Source of the DNA: Silene latifolia | Lineage: Eukaryota; Streptophyta; Magnoliopsida; Caryophyllales; Caryophyllaceae | Assembly: GCF_048544455.1 (NCBI RefSeq) | Contig: NC_133530.1 | Span: 16,049,748 to 16,113,747, forward strand | Reading direction: 5' to 3' | DNA length: 64,000 nucleotides | Shown here: positions 1 through 11,758 of the stretch, piece after piece | Layout: the number at the start of each line of letters is the position of its first letter | Position numbering within the stretch: the stretch's first letter is position 1 | Position numbers and translations under genes: made by a program | The notes under the pieces: generated by a model | Seen by the model: only the letters and a program-made list of their open reading frames with translations | The model's database searches: none | What the model was told of the DNA's origin: nothing

Positions 1-459
1 TTATGTATATAGTTAGCTTTTCAGTTTTTTTTCTCGTAACTTCTTAAAACATCGCAAGTTATTTTAAATATTGTTACTTAACGTGAACCTAACCTAAAAG
101 CACTAGATTTTTTGCTTTAATGACGGATGCATATAAAAGTAATTTCGTAGCATGATTTAATTTGCCCTTATTCTTTTACCCTTTTTTTTCAGAGAAAAAT
201 GTAAGTTTATTGATTGAAATTAGTTATAATATCTGATACCTTACACACGAAAGTACATTTTATTTTATATTAAACTCAATTTTAACCCGTAATTTGAACA
301 AATTTCATTTTCCCTTCTTCATTTATCTAGTTTGTGTTAATATTTGCTATTTTGTTTGATCATTTTGCTAAAATTTCATTTATTTAACCCGTAAAAGTTC
401 TATAATTATCCGTCAAGTTTTCTTTTTTTCTCCAATTATGTTCTCTTCTATTGTTCTCC
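1..459. other. AT-rich flank, no gene seen
   Basis: No ORF, splice-flanked exon or repeat terminus could be supported here. The stretch is AT-rich non-coding plant DNA up to the target-site duplication of the copia element. Confidence 0.6.
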
Positions 460-464
460 TATTC

Positions 465-683
465 TATGGAAAGGCGTATAGCATAATATCGAGTATATAG
501 AAAATATGGTAACGATATTATATGGTGTATATTTAGATATATGTAAATATGGTTATTAGAGTATTCTGTTGCTAGGTTTAAGGAGATTGTGTAGAGGGAC
601 TCTTTGTATACATGTTAGACGTTGATATTGAGTTTAATAATAAGAGAACATCTTCTATTCTTTCTCTGCCTCTCAAATTCTCA
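465..683 (+). repeat. 5' LTR of copia element 1
   Basis: This 219-bp LTR begins TATGGAAAGG and ends TTCTCA. It starts with TA rather than TG, yet the perfect TATTC duplication abuts exactly at this boundary. It matches 5128-5346 almost base for base. Confidence 0.93.
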
Positions 684-697
684 TGGTATCGTGAGCT
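684..697 (+). promoter_or_regulatory. Primer binding site of copia element 1
   Basis: TGGTATCGTGAGC directly follows the LTR. Plant copia elements normally carry TGGTATCAGAGC, complementary to the 3' end of initiator Met tRNA. This copy differs after TGGTATC, so the site is degenerate. Confidence 0.7.
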
Positions 698-748
698 AGG
701 GTAACACAAATAACAAAAAAAATTAAAATACTCAAATATCAAGGAGCC

Positions 749-1321
749 ATGCCAGGAGACGACGACAAGGGCTCGAAAGGAAAAATTATTCCGACGACTT
801 CTCCGCTTTACCTTCACCAATCGGATAGCACTAGTCTCATGTTGACACAAATCATTTTTGACGGTGATAACTACGATTTGTGGGCACCGGCTGTCAGAAA
901 TGGTTTGGATGCTAAAAACAAACTAAAATTTATTGAGGGAAAGGTCAAGAAACCGGATGAAGACAATGACGACGATGTCGAATGCGTGGCCTGGAGGCAA
1001 TGCAACGCCATGTTGAAAGCATGGTTGAGGAATGTAATTGATGTTAAATTACATCCGAGTATCGCTTTTGAGCATACCATCTCAGAAGTATGGGAGGAAT
1101 TGAAGAATAGGTACTCTGCTGGAAACGCGCCGCGGGTGCATCAACTAAAAGGGGAATTGATGGAATGCAAGCAGGGGAGGCTACCTGTGGTTGAATACTA
1201 CACAAAGTTGAAAACCATTTGGGATGAACTTGTGAATTATAGCAAGAATACGAGATGCACTTGTGGAGCAGCAGCCGAGATTGCTAAGGAGCGGGAAGAA
1301 GAGAAGGCCATCAATTTTTGA
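749..1321 (+). pseudogene. gag: copia element 1 gag, N-terminal part
   Basis: It encodes 190 residues of a copia nucleocapsid precursor. The motif DGDNYDLWAPAVRNGL near residue 40 and the LKTIWDELVNY segment near 155 are typical of the UBN2/retrotrans_gag family. The frame stops just after EEEKAINF, where such proteins continue into an MGLDN segment. That segment is present immediately downstream in another frame (from 1318), so the break is a single-base-scale frameshift in a T run. The start ATG at 749 lies 65 nt after the LTR. Confidence 0.85.
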
Positions 1322-1992
1322 TGGGACTTGACAATAATCTATACGGACACATCCGTAGCAATTTGTTGATGGAAGACCCCATCACTACTTTACCTCGAGC
1401 ATATGCGTTGGTATTACGCGAAGAGAGACACTCTAATGTGACGAAGGTAAAAAAAGAAAACAATGAAGCAGCTATGGCTGTTCGGTCCTATGGCGTGGGA
1501 AGGGGCAGAAGAAATTCCGCAAAGGAAGATGGAGAAGAAGAAGCAGACTTACCTTATTGTAATTACTGCAAAAAGTATTATCACACGGAGGAAAATTGCT
1601 ATGACAAGCATGGATATGAAACCGTGAAAGCAAGAGAAAGAGGAAGAGGGACACGAGGAAGATTTGGCAGAGGACGTGGTCGTGGCAGATCGCAGGGACG
1701 AGGACAGTATGACAACCATCAGGCGAATGCAGTGAACAATTCGTCAAAAGAAGGAGACTCGTCCAAGAAGAATGTGTCTCTCACAAGTGAAGAAATCGAA
1801 AGGGTTCGAATTTTACTCGGTGGCAGTCCTAAAGGTAGCGAAAAACTGACAGGTATGCATACTAAAATTGAACGGGAACGGTTAATTGATAGTGGAGCTT
1901 CGCATCACATGACGGGAAACCGGAGTTGTCTGACAAATGTTTGGGTTGAAGAACCATCTAACGTAGGCTTACCAGATGGCGGATTTAATTGA
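1318..1992 (+). pseudogene. copia element 1 gag C-terminus and protease start
   Basis: This frame continues gag with MGLDNNLYGHIRSNLL. It carries a CX2CX4HX4C zinc knuckle (CNYCKKYYHTEENC), an Arg/Gly-rich tract (GRGRGRSQGRG) and the aspartic protease motif LIDSGASHH. It stops at LPDGGFN, where the protease should continue; the continuation lies in a third frame from 1989. The second frameshift therefore falls inside the protease and would prevent a functional polyprotein. Confidence 0.85.
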
Positions 1993-4900
1993 AGCGGGAA
2001 CATGGAGAAGTCGTGTTGAACGACAATTTTGTTTTGAAAGACGTTTTATATGTTCCCACATTAACATGTGATTTGATTTCAGTGCAACAGTTAATTCATG
2101 AGAGTAATTGTGTTGTAACCTTTTTCCCGGACTATTGTATAATGCAGGATCAGGTTTCGAGGAAGGAGATTGGACGGGGTGAGCACCATGATGGGGTATA
2201 CAAGTTTAAGTCGAGCAAATTCGAGAAGGTCAGGAATGTATCATTGTCAAAGGACGGAGAACTTTGGCACAAAAGACTTGGACATCCATCAAGGAGTAAA
2301 TCGCTTTCCTTTTCTAAGTTAGTTAATTACAATTTGAATTGGGATTCTAGCCAACTTTGCGATTCTTGTTGTAGGGCTAAACAAACTCGAAATTCTTTTA
2401 GCCTGAATAATAAACGGTGTGTTGAATTGTTTGGATTAATCCATGTTGACATTTGGGGAAAATATCCCATTGCTAGTTTATCTCGAGCCCATTATTTTTT
2501 GACCATAGTAGACGACCATAGTCGGGTTGTGTGGATTTACCTCATGAAAGACAAGAGTGAGGCAAGCCAATACATGAAATTTTTTTGTCAAATGGTTAAG
2601 ACCCAGTTTAACAAAATTGTCAAAATTATCCAAAGCGATAACGGTAGTGAACTTTTGTCAGGAGCTATGAAATACTACTATGAGGAAAATGGGATACTGT
2701 TTCGAACTAGCAACGTGGACACCCCACAACAAACCGGGAGAGTTGAGAGGAAACACCGTCATATCTTAGAGAAGGCTAGAGCGTTACGATTTACTGGTCA
2801 TTTGCCCATTGAATTTTGGGGAGAGTGTGCGTTGACGGCGGCTTACCTCATAAATCGAACGCCGACTCCATTACTCAACAACAAAACCCCGTATGAAATC
2901 TTGTATAACAAACCACCTGATTTGACCAATTTGAGAGTTCTCGGATGCCTGTGTTATGCCCATAATAAAGACAAACCTCGGGACAAATTTGAGGAACGGG
3001 GGAAACGATGTTTATTTTTGGGATACCCACATAATAAAAAGGGGTGGAAAGTGTATGACTTGAGCACTCAACGATTGTTTGTTTCCCGTGATGTCCTGTT
3101 TTTCGAGCATGTTTTCCCGTATTTCGAACCAAATAACTCAAATAATCACAATGACTTAAACAATTACAATAACAACAAAGACACAAGCTTGGATTATTAC
3201 GAGAGTGATTTGGAAATTGAAGCCGAAAATGCGAGTGAAAGGGAACCACAAACAGTTGAGGAAAGAACATCAGGAGATGGTGCAAATAACGAGCAGGAGG
3301 TTTCGAGTGAACAAAATGAAACACCAACTGCGAGTGAGACTGTAACGACTCAACCTCATGAAGATGAAAGAGTTGGTCGAGGAGCAAGGGAACGAAAGGA
3401 ACCGTTTTGGAGAAAGGATTACGTTTGCAAGTCGACAAGGATTGTAAAACCCATCGTTCATGCTCACCACGACCAATCGAACTCCAAGAAATCAGGTACT
3501 CGTTATCCTCTAGTTAATTATATTGACACAAGTTGTTTTTCCAATTCCCATAATGCATTTCTAACAAAGCTTGATGAAGTCAAAGAACCAAATAGCTATC
3601 ATGAAGCAGCGAGAGACTCGAAATGGAGAGACGCCATGAACAAGGAGATAGAAGCATTAGAAAACAATGGAACTTGGAAAGTTGTGTCATTACCAAATGG
3701 AAAGAATCCTATCGGCTGTAAATGGATTTTCAAGGTGGAATACAAAGCGGATGGGACGATAGAGCGGTATAAGGCGCGTTTAGTAGCACAGGGATTCACA
3801 CAAGTCGAGGGAATTGATTACAATGAGACTTACGCACCGGTTGCAAAAATGACTAGTGTTCGTTGTTTACTAACCGTCGCATTAGCAAAGAAATGGAGCA
3901 TCGAACAACTTGATGTCAACAATGCCTTCTTGCATGGAGATTTAGAGGAAGAAGTATACATGAGAATTCCCCAAGGGTTTGAACGAAAGGGGGAGAATCG
4001 GGTTTGCAAACTGTTGAAATCAATCTATGGACTAAAACAAGCATCTCGCAACTGGTTTGCAAAACTTACGACTTTCCTGGTACGGTATGGCTTCGTTCAA
4101 TCCTTGGCTGATTACTCTTTATTTACTTACAACAATGGCAATGTTTTTATTGGGGTATTAGTTTACGTTGACGACATGATACTTGTAAGTAACAACAAAG
4201 GGGAAAGTGAGAAATTCAAAGCAAATCTTGACAAACGGTTCGGAATCAAAGACTTGGGTCGACTGAAATACTTCTTGGGAATCGAAGTAGCTCATGGGTC
4301 GAGTGGTCTGTTTTTAAATCAGCGCAAATACGCAATGGGAATAATAGAAGAAGCGGGAATGAGTGGTGCAAAACCCGTATACACGCCCATGCTACAACAC
4401 CATCAATTGGAACTTGCTAAGAGTGACTTGTTGGAAGATGCTATGAAATATCGCAGGTTAGTCGGGAAATTGGTTTATCTAACTATCACGAGACCGGACC
4501 TGGTATATTCGGTTCATATATTATCTCGATTTGTTAGTGAACCTCGAAAAGAGCATTGGGATGCAGCTCTAAGAGTAGTAAGATATGTAAAAATGAATCC
4601 GGACAAGGGCATTATTTTGAATGGAAACTCGAAGTTAGAGTTGCAAAGCTACTGTGATTCGGATTATGGACGATGCCCGCTGACCAGGCGCTCATTGAGT
4701 GGATATTATGTTGCACTTGGGTCATCACCGGTGTCATGGAGAGCTAAGAGACAAGCTACGGTATCAAAATCGACGGCGGAAGCCGAATACCGCGCTATGG
4801 GAAGTGCAACAAGTGAGTTGATTTGGATTAAAGCGTTTTTGGCGTCACTTGGGGTATTTCATACGAAACCCATGGAGTTGTATTGTGATAACCAAGCGGC

Positions 4901-5120
4901 CATTTATATAGCAAAGAATCCGGTATTCCATGATAGAACAAAGCACATAGAGATAGATTGTCATTTCGTAAGACAACATCTCGTGGAAGGTACGATAAAG
5001 ATGAAATACGTTCGAAGCAAAGAACAAGTCGCAGACTTGTTTACCAAGGCATTAGGAGGAGAAGCATTCGACTATTTGCAGAGCAAGTTGGGTCTCAGTT
5101 TACCCGGAGCTCCAACTTGA
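1989..5120 (+). pseudogene. pol: copia element 1 pol: protease end, integrase, RT, RNase H
   Basis: One long frame of 1043 codons. In order it shows the end of protease (VLYVPTLTCDLISV), the GAG-pre-integrase zinc finger (LWHKRLGHPS with CDSC), and the integrase core with the D-D-E signatures HVDIWG, IQSDNGSE and GRVERKHRH. Reverse transcriptase follows with CKWIFKVEYKADG, QLDVNNAFLHGDL and active site YVDDM, then RNase H with CDSDYG, STAEAEYRA and CDNQAAIYIA. Integrase before RT is diagnostic of copia. The frame is intact and ends 7 nt before the right LTR, but upstream frameshifts disconnect it from gag. Confidence 0.93.
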
Positions 5121-5127
5121 GGGGGAG
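5119..5127 (+). promoter_or_regulatory. Polypurine tract of copia element 1
   Basis: GAGGGGGAG lies immediately upstream of the 3' LTR, the position expected for the plus-strand primer in reverse transcription. It overlaps the pol stop codon. Confidence 0.8.
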
Positions 5128-5346
5128 TATGGAAAGGCGTATAGCATAATATCGAGTATATAGAAAATATGGTAACGATATTATATGGTGTATATTTAGA
5201 TATATGTAAATATGGTTATTAGAGTATTATGTTGCTAGGTTTAAGGAGATTGTGTAGAGGGACTCTTTGTATATATGTTAGACGTTGATATTGAGTTGAA
5301 TAATAAGAGAACATCTTCTATTCTTTCTCTGCCTCTCAAATTCTCA
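5128..5346 (+). repeat. 3' LTR of copia element 1
   Basis: This 219-bp copy is nearly identical to 465-683 and is followed by the duplication TATTC at 5347-5351. Confidence 0.93.
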
Positions 5347-5351
5347 TATTC

Positions 5352-5832
5352 GACATACGAATGCTTGTGGTACGAATCGTGTGATCATCTGAGAACGTGT
5401 CTTTAAAACTCGAAAAACAAAAATCAAAATAGAGTTAAATAAAGGGATAATTCTACTTGACTAGTAATATACATTGATAAACAAAAAAATGAGCTTGTAA
5501 ATGGAGTAAAGAAAAAAAAACATTATCAAATTACTGATATAAATTTGTAATAAAGTAAAAATAAGAAATAAATAATAATATGAATTTTAGGTGACGAAAA
5601 AGATAAGACATGAATCAACCGGAAAAAGAAATATGTATAGAATTAAGTGAAAAATAGCGAGTTGAGTTTTCTTAGACAACCGGTCAACGGTCGACTTAAT
5701 ACAACACCTTTGACTCTTTGTGACCAGAAAACTCAAACATTACCAGGAACATCATTTATATACAGTTTTACCTTGATCACAGAAACCTCAAATTAGGAGG
5801 CAATTTTATACAACACTATGTAAAAAGTTCAT
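5352..5832 (-). other. 3' flank of MED25 copy A
   Basis: Non-coding. The part around 5560-5640 matches the 3' flank of MED25 copy B around 33975-34003 and 36081-36140 (for example AAATAAGAAATAAA, then GTGACGAAAAAGAT versus GTGATGAAGAAGAT). This places it inside the tandem duplication. Confidence 0.6.
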
Positions 5833-6174
5833 CTAAAGAGGCTTAGATTTGCCTATGAACTCGTTTTCAGCCATATAATCATGACCCATTATGTCATCAA
5901 CAATTTGCTGAGGCTGCAAAATATGTTGTTGTTGCTCAAGTTGGATCAGCTGGTGTGGTTGTAGTTCCTGAAATTGATATTGTTGTTGTTGAGGGTAATG
6001 GTGTTGCTGCCAAGGTTGTTGTTGCTGCTGTGACTGTTGAAGCTGTGACTGTTGTTCCTGGTGTGGTTGGTATTGCATCATTTTTTGTTGCATAGAATCA
6101 AGTTGCGACTGCTGAAGTTGGTGTTGTTGGGTCGTCACTTGGGTGGGTATTTGTGGCTTGAAAACAAACGTATC
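5833..6174 (-). pseudogene. MED25: MED25 copy A, Gln-rich last exon
   Basis: The exon opens after an AG acceptor (6176-6175) and encodes DTFVFKPQIPTQ followed by a long Gln/His/Pro-rich tract ending IGKSKPL. Plant MED25 (PFT1) has FKPQIP directly after its activator-interacting domain and then a poly-Gln tail, so the match is specific. MED25 is a tail subunit of the Mediator complex linking transcription factors to RNA polymerase II. The exon aligns with 36367-36663 of copy B. The upstream exons of copy A now lie 24 kb away, beyond a retrotransposon inserted 29 bp into the preceding intron. Confidence 0.85.
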
Positions 6175-6612
6175 CTGGCCGATACAAAAAAAGAACGCGT
6201 AAGTGTAGACACCTCGTTTCTGCACCCCTCGCAAACCACCCAGTGATGATTGGGCCGCATGTTTGATTCGCGGAACGATTAGTGACAGTTCGTAAGTTTA
6301 TCGTCAAGTGATTGCTCAAATATAAATGTCAACCTCTTAGTTGTCATCTACGTGCCGATGCGGTCGTTTTGGCAGTAATTAGAGTACATTCGGAGTCCGG
6401 ATCAAAAACCGTCTCCATTTTCTGATAGCTGTTAAATCCCGAGTCGGAATGTTCTGGAATGTTCCGGATATTTCTATTCCATATTTTATAAATTTTATCT
6501 TTTGGCAAATAATATCCCGTAATATTTAAAAAGATAATCGAATAAATCCGTCCTACCATAACTTAAACGCGGAGATTCTTTCTTAAGCAGGAGGAAACCT
6601 CCTGGGAACAGA

Positions 6613-6658
6613 CGCAGCAGATGCTGCGCCTCTTCCAAGAGACGCAGTGGCTGCTGCG
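6613..6658 (+). repeat. Paired 16-nt hairpin module, 5' LTR site 1
   Basis: CGCAGCAGATGCTGCG (6613-6628) and CGCAGTGGCTGCTGCG (6643-6658) each have self-complementary CGCAG/CTGCG arms and are each followed by CCTCTTCC. The pair lies about 100 bp upstream of the LTR TATA box. The same module recurs at 7217-7232, 7245-7259, 7833-7848, 26991-27006, 28204-28249, 28840-28855, 29439-29454 and 29469-29484. Confidence 0.8.
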
Positions 6659-6761
6659 CCTCTTCCCAGGCCCTTCTTTGCATGATTTACGTATCTTTTT
6701 TACATCTTTCCGAGATTCACTTCCAAAGAGTCTCCGAAACCCTATTCCTTCACGTGATTAG

Positions 6762-6769
6762 TATAAATA
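6762..6769 (+). promoter_or_regulatory. TATA box of the Ogre 5' LTR
   Basis: TATAAATA sits inside TTAGTATAAATAGGAGCC, a strong plant TATA element. It is about 560 bp into the LTR and identical in the right LTR (28353-28360). A nearly identical core precedes the antisense gene at 22961-22967. Confidence 0.7.
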
Positions 6770-7216
6770 GGAGCCTTCGTTCCTCATATTTCTCACGCGA
6801 GTGTCCGCCCTTCTCTTCTCCCTTTGCATTCTAGACTTTGTTCTTACTAATTGGCGCCTACGTGCTTGGACTTCCGACCACGTAAGCTCGGATCTTTCCG
6901 GGTACCAGCCTCTCCGTTGCATGACCGACCAATTTGACCAACTACACTTAATCAATCTAATTAATCAATCGTTTTCCTCTTACGAGGGCACTCTTTCCTT
7001 GCATTCGCGTCGAGCATTCACTAATCGATCTTCTTAGTTCTTCTCGTTCCGTCAACATGTAAGTCTGAGGGTGTATAATTCCTTTTATTTATTGTATTTT
7101 ATTACTGTATAACAATTGTAAGGTTTATGTCGAAAGCACCTCATTAAAACCGATTTCTAAAAACCGTCTTTAAAACCTGTTTTGCGGATTTCCATGAAGA
7201 GACGATCGAGAAAAGA

Positions 7217-7259
7217 CGCAGCAACTGCTGCGCCTCTTCAGGAGCGCAGCACTGCTGCG
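7217..7259 (+). repeat. Paired hairpin module, 5' LTR site 2
   Basis: CGCAGCAACTGCTGCG and the 15-nt CGCAGCACTGCTGCG are each followed by CCTCTT. The corresponding right-LTR pair (28810-28855) has lost pairing in its first member. Confidence 0.75.
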
Positions 7260-7832
7260 CCTCTTTGTGAGGGCCGCGCATTCTCGCTTCTTTTTCTTCT
7301 TCCTCCGTCTCTTGCAATTCGTATCAAATTTATTTGTTTTGTTTGTTAAATCTGTTAATTCTCCGTCATAAAATCATAATAATTAGCATGTATATTGTAT
7401 CATATATTTCATCATTCATTCACATGTTTAATTCATCTAATCCGACTTAAATCTCAAGTAATTCATATTTGCGGGTTTTCGTCACTAATATTCAATTCGA
7501 GTTCTAGGGATTCAATTCGTTCATGTTGAGTTTAAGGGTTCATTGTTGATATATTTTTCATCATGTTCATTGTTAATCCACCATCAATTCATCATGTTTA
7601 GTTAACTATTCGCTTGTTTGGTTCGTTCATTAACATCGACCCTTCACATGTTTAATCTGTCTTTTTTCTCCGTCTTAATCATGTTTTGCTATTTTATGAC
7701 CTCAAATCACATGTTAAATAATCTGTAAATCACTTTCATCCGACTAAATAATATCGATCAGTCCATTAAAATCACCAATTAACGTTAACAATTGCAGTTT
7801 TGGCTTCACGGCCCGAGTTCGTCCTTGGAAGA

Positions 7833-7848
7833 CGCGGCGTTTGCTGCG
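7833..7848 (+). repeat. Hairpin module, 5' LTR site 3
   Basis: CGCGGCGTTTGCTGCG followed by CCTCTTCC. The right LTR has two copies here (29439-29454 and 29469-29484); the left LTR has only a degraded second copy. Confidence 0.65.
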
Positions 7849-8609
7849 CCTCTTCCAAAGGGCGCGATGTCTCTTCTTTGTTCGGGGCGACTTCGTCCCT
7901 GAACTCCTTTTCTGCCTTGACCTAGATTAATGAGTTTACGTATTAATTAACTAATATTCGTAGTATCGCTAATTCCTGTTCGTTAATTTGTTATTTTTAT
8001 TCTTTTGTTCCTTTTTATCAAATTATCCGTTTTAAAGGTATTTTCGACATAAATCAATAAATCCTTTGTAATTAATGTAATTTTCATTATTGTAATTTAT
8101 TTTATTTATTTCATTGTTTTGTATGCTTCCACATGTAATTGAACATTAAATCTCAACTTCGACCCCAATTGTTTGCCTAATTAATTGTTAACCGACTTAG
8201 CTAATTTCACATGTTAGGATTAATCTAATGGATGTTGCATTGCATGCATATAGCCGACGATATATCGAGTACGAATAACTTCCCTAATCATTAGTAGAGG
8301 CCGCTATCGAGGCGGGCGGGATTAGGTGTTCGATCAAAAGAGCTTCCTAATACGTACCCTCACCCCTTACTCCAGATCTCCGTGAGCACCCGTGTTCATT
8401 GGCATCTACGAGAGTCATTCTAGACATAGAATGCTAAGGGTAACGATTGCTTAGTGTTCATGTCACTACTTTGTGTCTTGACATGACACGAGGTATTCGA
8501 ACGGTTCCAATTTCCCATAAAAATTGGTGGCGACTCCATACAAAATGCAAACGCTTGTTTTCGAGCCCCTTCACTCCCAGCGCCCCGTGGGTCCCCGCTG
8601 TCCACGATT

Positions 8610-8625
8610 TGGCGACTCACTGGGA
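8610..8625 (+). promoter_or_regulatory. Primer binding site of the Ogre-type element
   Basis: TGGCGACTCACTGGGA begins three bases after the LTR end. Tat/Ogre elements commonly use a TGGCGACTC-type site, reported as complementary to an Arg tRNA. The exact tRNA was not checked. Confidence 0.7.
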
Positions 8626-9401
8626 TTATACACTTACGTGTAGCTAGGCGAAACTTGAACAAGGTTAGGGAATAAGTTTGTGCAAGACAATTGTCGGTTT
8701 TCATAACTCGGTCTTCCTAGACCGTTTAATTCGGCCTTCCTAGGCCCAACCCAACCTATTCGACCAATCGTCCCGTCTAAACGGTCCTAATTCTTATTTG
8801 GGCCTAAGGATGGATAGCGGTTGACGTCATCCATACCATGGTGCTTACTCTTGTTTGTATCAAGGGCCTTCACTACTTGAGGAAATGGACTAGGAATCGG
8901 CATTACTCTTGTTTGGCACGAGCCTCTCCACAGACTTCGGGTTTGATGGTTCGGTATGGCAACCCACCCTTTAAACCAAAACCCTTCTAAAAGCACTCAA
9001 AGATCCGTTATAATGCTTGTATAAATGTGTAAAACTCTACATGATCACCATTTCTAGACAAAACTATGACAAATTTTCAAAAATCAAAACCCAATTTCAA
9101 ATCAAGAATTTCGAAACAAAGGCCTTCAATTAGCGCAAAATCCGGTCAAAACTCTGTCCATTTGTCGTGTCAAAATTCGGGCCACAAGCCCATTTCAAAA
9201 CCTCACTTCGAGTCCACTCCTACAACTACACTACAGTTGGCTAGGACACACATTTTCAAAGACCTTGTCTTTCTTCAAAACTCACTCAACACAAGTGGCA
9301 CACACCCACTTCACGAGTCAAAACTTTTCCTCTTTTAGCAAGTGTGATAGAATGGTCGATTGTGTTTTGATTCGTCGCCGATCTCTTACTCAGTTTTCAA
9401 G
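8626..9401 (+). other. Leader between primer site and gag of the Ogre element
   Basis: Long untranslated leader. The ORF at 9066-9338 shows no recognisable domain and has biased, low-complexity composition, so I do not call it. No ORF1 of the kind described in legume Ogre elements was recognised. Confidence 0.5.
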
Positions 9402-11459
9402 ATGCCTGGGTCAAGTGATGATACGAACCTCCAGCAAATTCAAGAAAGTAATGATCGAATCCTAGCCGCGCTAGCCCAAATGCAAGTTACCCAAAACCAA
9501 ACCTATGACCGCCTCGAGCTCATCGAAGGCCGTATCTTTGACGTAGAGGGAAGGTTGCCTCCCATTAAAGGTGAAGTACTACAATTTTCCGATGACGAGT
9601 CTAAGGATGAGAATCCTCTCATGGGGACGACCGGTGAGAAAAGGCTCCAATACCTAGAAGAGCAATTGATGTACCTTAAAGGAGATGACATTTACAGGGA
9701 GAACAATCGTAAGTATGAAGCCGTCAATTCCAAATTGCCCACTAACTTTAGCATGACGGATATCCCTAAATTCAAGGGACATGAGAACCCTTTGAACCAT
9801 ATCCGTGCCTTCAAGGATTACATGTCTATCAAAGGCATCAAACCCGAGATGTTCTTAAGGATCTTTCCTTCATCTCTCGACACCATCCCAAAGCAATGGT
9901 TCTACACTTTAGATCACAAAAAGGTCGCTACTTGGGAGGACGCCGCGATCGAATTCTCAAAACAATACGCGGATAATGCCGAGATCCAAGTCAATATGCG
10001 CACTCTAGAGGTTCTTACCCAGAATGACAAAGAAGGATTCACCGACTTTCTAAGTAGGTGGAGGAAGACTAGTACTCAACTAGTAGAACGCCCGGATGAG
10101 GCCACTCTTGTGGAGAAATTCGTGGACAATCTCAAGCCCATATATGCCAACCATTTGAGATATCAAAACATCAAGACTTTCAAAGACTTAACCGTGTTGG
10201 GGACACGAATTGAAGATGACATCCGCAAAGGACTCTTGTCCAAAACGGTAGGTCGAGGATATCAAGGGTCCACAAGTCGTTCATACGGCTCTACTAGCAA
10301 GACCGACGAAGTTAACCTTCTCGAACCATCCAAGAAAACTAGCCCACCAAGGAAGTTCACAAACCTTGGGGATACATACTCCAATGCTCTAAAAAGGCTA
10401 GCGAAGCAAGGCAAACTCCAACCCATTGGACCTACTCCCGAGCCCGAAAGGAAGTCCAAATTCTGGGACGAAAATTCCTACTGTGAATACCATAGGGGTA
10501 AGGGGCACGACACCGAAAAATGCTACAAGTTGAAACACGTGCTTCAAGATATGATCGAAGATGGTCGACTTCCAATTCCACCAGGAGGTAAGCCTAATAA
10601 CACTCAGAATCCTCTTGGAGTTCTAGTGATTACAAGTGATGAATCTACCTTAGATTGCTCACATCTCATTTCTCCCGCCGAGGATGAAATCCATGCAATT
10701 GAGAAAGAAAGACCCTACTCTACCATCTCCCCTACCATTTCCGACTTCATCGCCTGGGCAGGGAGTGTAGATAGACAAGTGTGGGAATTAGAAAGCATGG
10801 TAATGATCTTGCGCGATCCCAATGCAACACCTAAAGAACACGTACCATTGATCTTCTCCCAAAATGCTACTATGCAAGAAGTCGTCACCGTGGTCGATAA
10901 ACTAGTCGATCAAATCATACAACTAGAAAGTGACATCATGAGGATGAGGGAACTAGCCGCGATCAATGGAGTTTGGGCCGATGACGATGAAGACGAATAT
11001 CTCATTGAAAACTCTTTAGTCAAAGAAATAGTCCAAAATGGCGAAGACCAAGATGTGGATCACCTAACTCGCTCGGGTCGTCCATACCAAAGCACTACTC
11101 AAAACGGTCCCACCAATGTCATCACACCAAATGACAACGAAGATGACCCCACTGATCATTTGCTCAAGCAATTACAAAAAACCAAGGCTGATCTTTCGGT
11201 CTGGCAACTAGTGGCAAGCTCATTTCCACACCGCCAAGCTTTACTGCAAGCTTTGGCCAAATTGAATGTGGCACATAACTCTACTCCTGAAGATGTAGTC
11301 AACTTGGTCTTCCAAGAATCCCCGAAACTAAGTAATCCCATTACTTTTTCGGATGAAGACTTGCCACCTTTTGGCGCCAGTCACAACCTTGCTCTATACA
11401 TCACCGTCATCTGTCTAAAGAAGAATGTGCCAATGACCTTGGTAGATGATGGCTCATGA
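9402..11459 (+). pseudogene. gag: Ogre gag and start of protease
   Basis: I choose the ATG at 9402 (MPGSSDDTNLQQIQE) because the residues before it do not look like gag. It encodes 685 residues. Capsid-like sequence with DIPKFKGHENPLNHIRAFKD and a helical gag core (AAIEFSKQYADN) lies near residues 110-260. A variant zinc knuckle CEYHRGKGHDTEKC (CX2HX4HX4C), characteristic of the Tat group, follows near 360. The C-terminus enters the aspartic protease with LPPFGASHNLAL and TLVDDGS, then stops. The protease continues in a different frame from 11456, so a small frameshift sits at the catalytic motif itself. Confidence 0.88.
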
Positions 11460-11758
11460 TCAACGTCATACCCCTCAAAACGGCACGCAAACTAGGCATG
11501 AGAGAGTGGACCGGACTCCTACAAATCAAGGTGTACGTGCGTGCATATGACGGTACACGACGAAAAGTGGTAGGACTTGCTAACCTAACCATAGCAACGG
11601 GACCAATCGAACGAAAGGTTAACTTCCAAATAGTGGACATCGAAGCTTCATTCAACATACTTCTGGGAAGGCCTTGGATTCATGCTTCTAAAGCAGTAAC
11701 ATCCACCCTTCATCAAAAGATCAAGATCCCACTAAATGGCAAAGTTGTGACAATCCGG
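11456..11758 (+). pseudogene. Ogre protease, continuation
   Basis: Resumes just past the protease active site with INVIPLKTARKLGM and runs through FNILLGRPWIHA, the second conserved block of plant gypsy proteases, to GKVVTIR. It is interrupted after VTIR by the truncated nested element; the host sequence resumes at 16391 with SSPIKAIIEKQ. Confidence 0.85.

Larger units (their letters stand above)
465..5346 (+). mobile_element. Ty1/copia LTR retrotransposon 1 (Ale-like)
   Basis: A structurally complete element of 4882 bp. Two 219-bp LTRs (465-683 and 5128-5346) are flanked by the 5-bp duplication TATTC (460-464 and 5347-5351). A tRNA-iMet-like primer site starts directly after the left LTR and a GGGGG-containing polypurine tract directly precedes the right LTR. 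The internal domain order is gag, protease, integrase, reverse transcriptase, RNase H, which defines copia. The short LTRs, small size and HTEENC-type zinc knuckle resemble the Ale/Retrofit lineage; that assignment is inference. I count about three substitutions between the LTRs (near 548, 611 and 637 of the left copy), so the insertion is young. The coding region is broken by two frameshifts. Confidence 0.95.
6204..8606 (+). repeat. 5' LTR of the Ogre-type element
   Basis: A 2.4-kb LTR matching 27798-30219 over long stretches without difference. The short ORFs in it (for example minus-strand 6495-6683, repeated exactly at 28086-28274) are LTR sequence, not genes. Differences between the LTRs cluster in GC-rich blocks containing the hairpin modules (about 7190-7300 and 7800-7910). 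Confidence 0.92.

Noticed and set aside
2875-3476. Minus-strand frames opposite copia pol
   Set aside because: Shadow frames of the intact pol frame, with no domain of their own.
6052-6246. Leu-rich plus-strand frame (and the similar one at 36415-36690)
   Set aside because: Complement of the Gln-rich MED25 last exon; Leu codons mirror Gln codons.
8420-8704. Open frames at the LTR end, repeated at 30030-30260
   Set aside because: LTR sequence present in both LTR copies and crossing the LTR/primer-site boundary; not genes.
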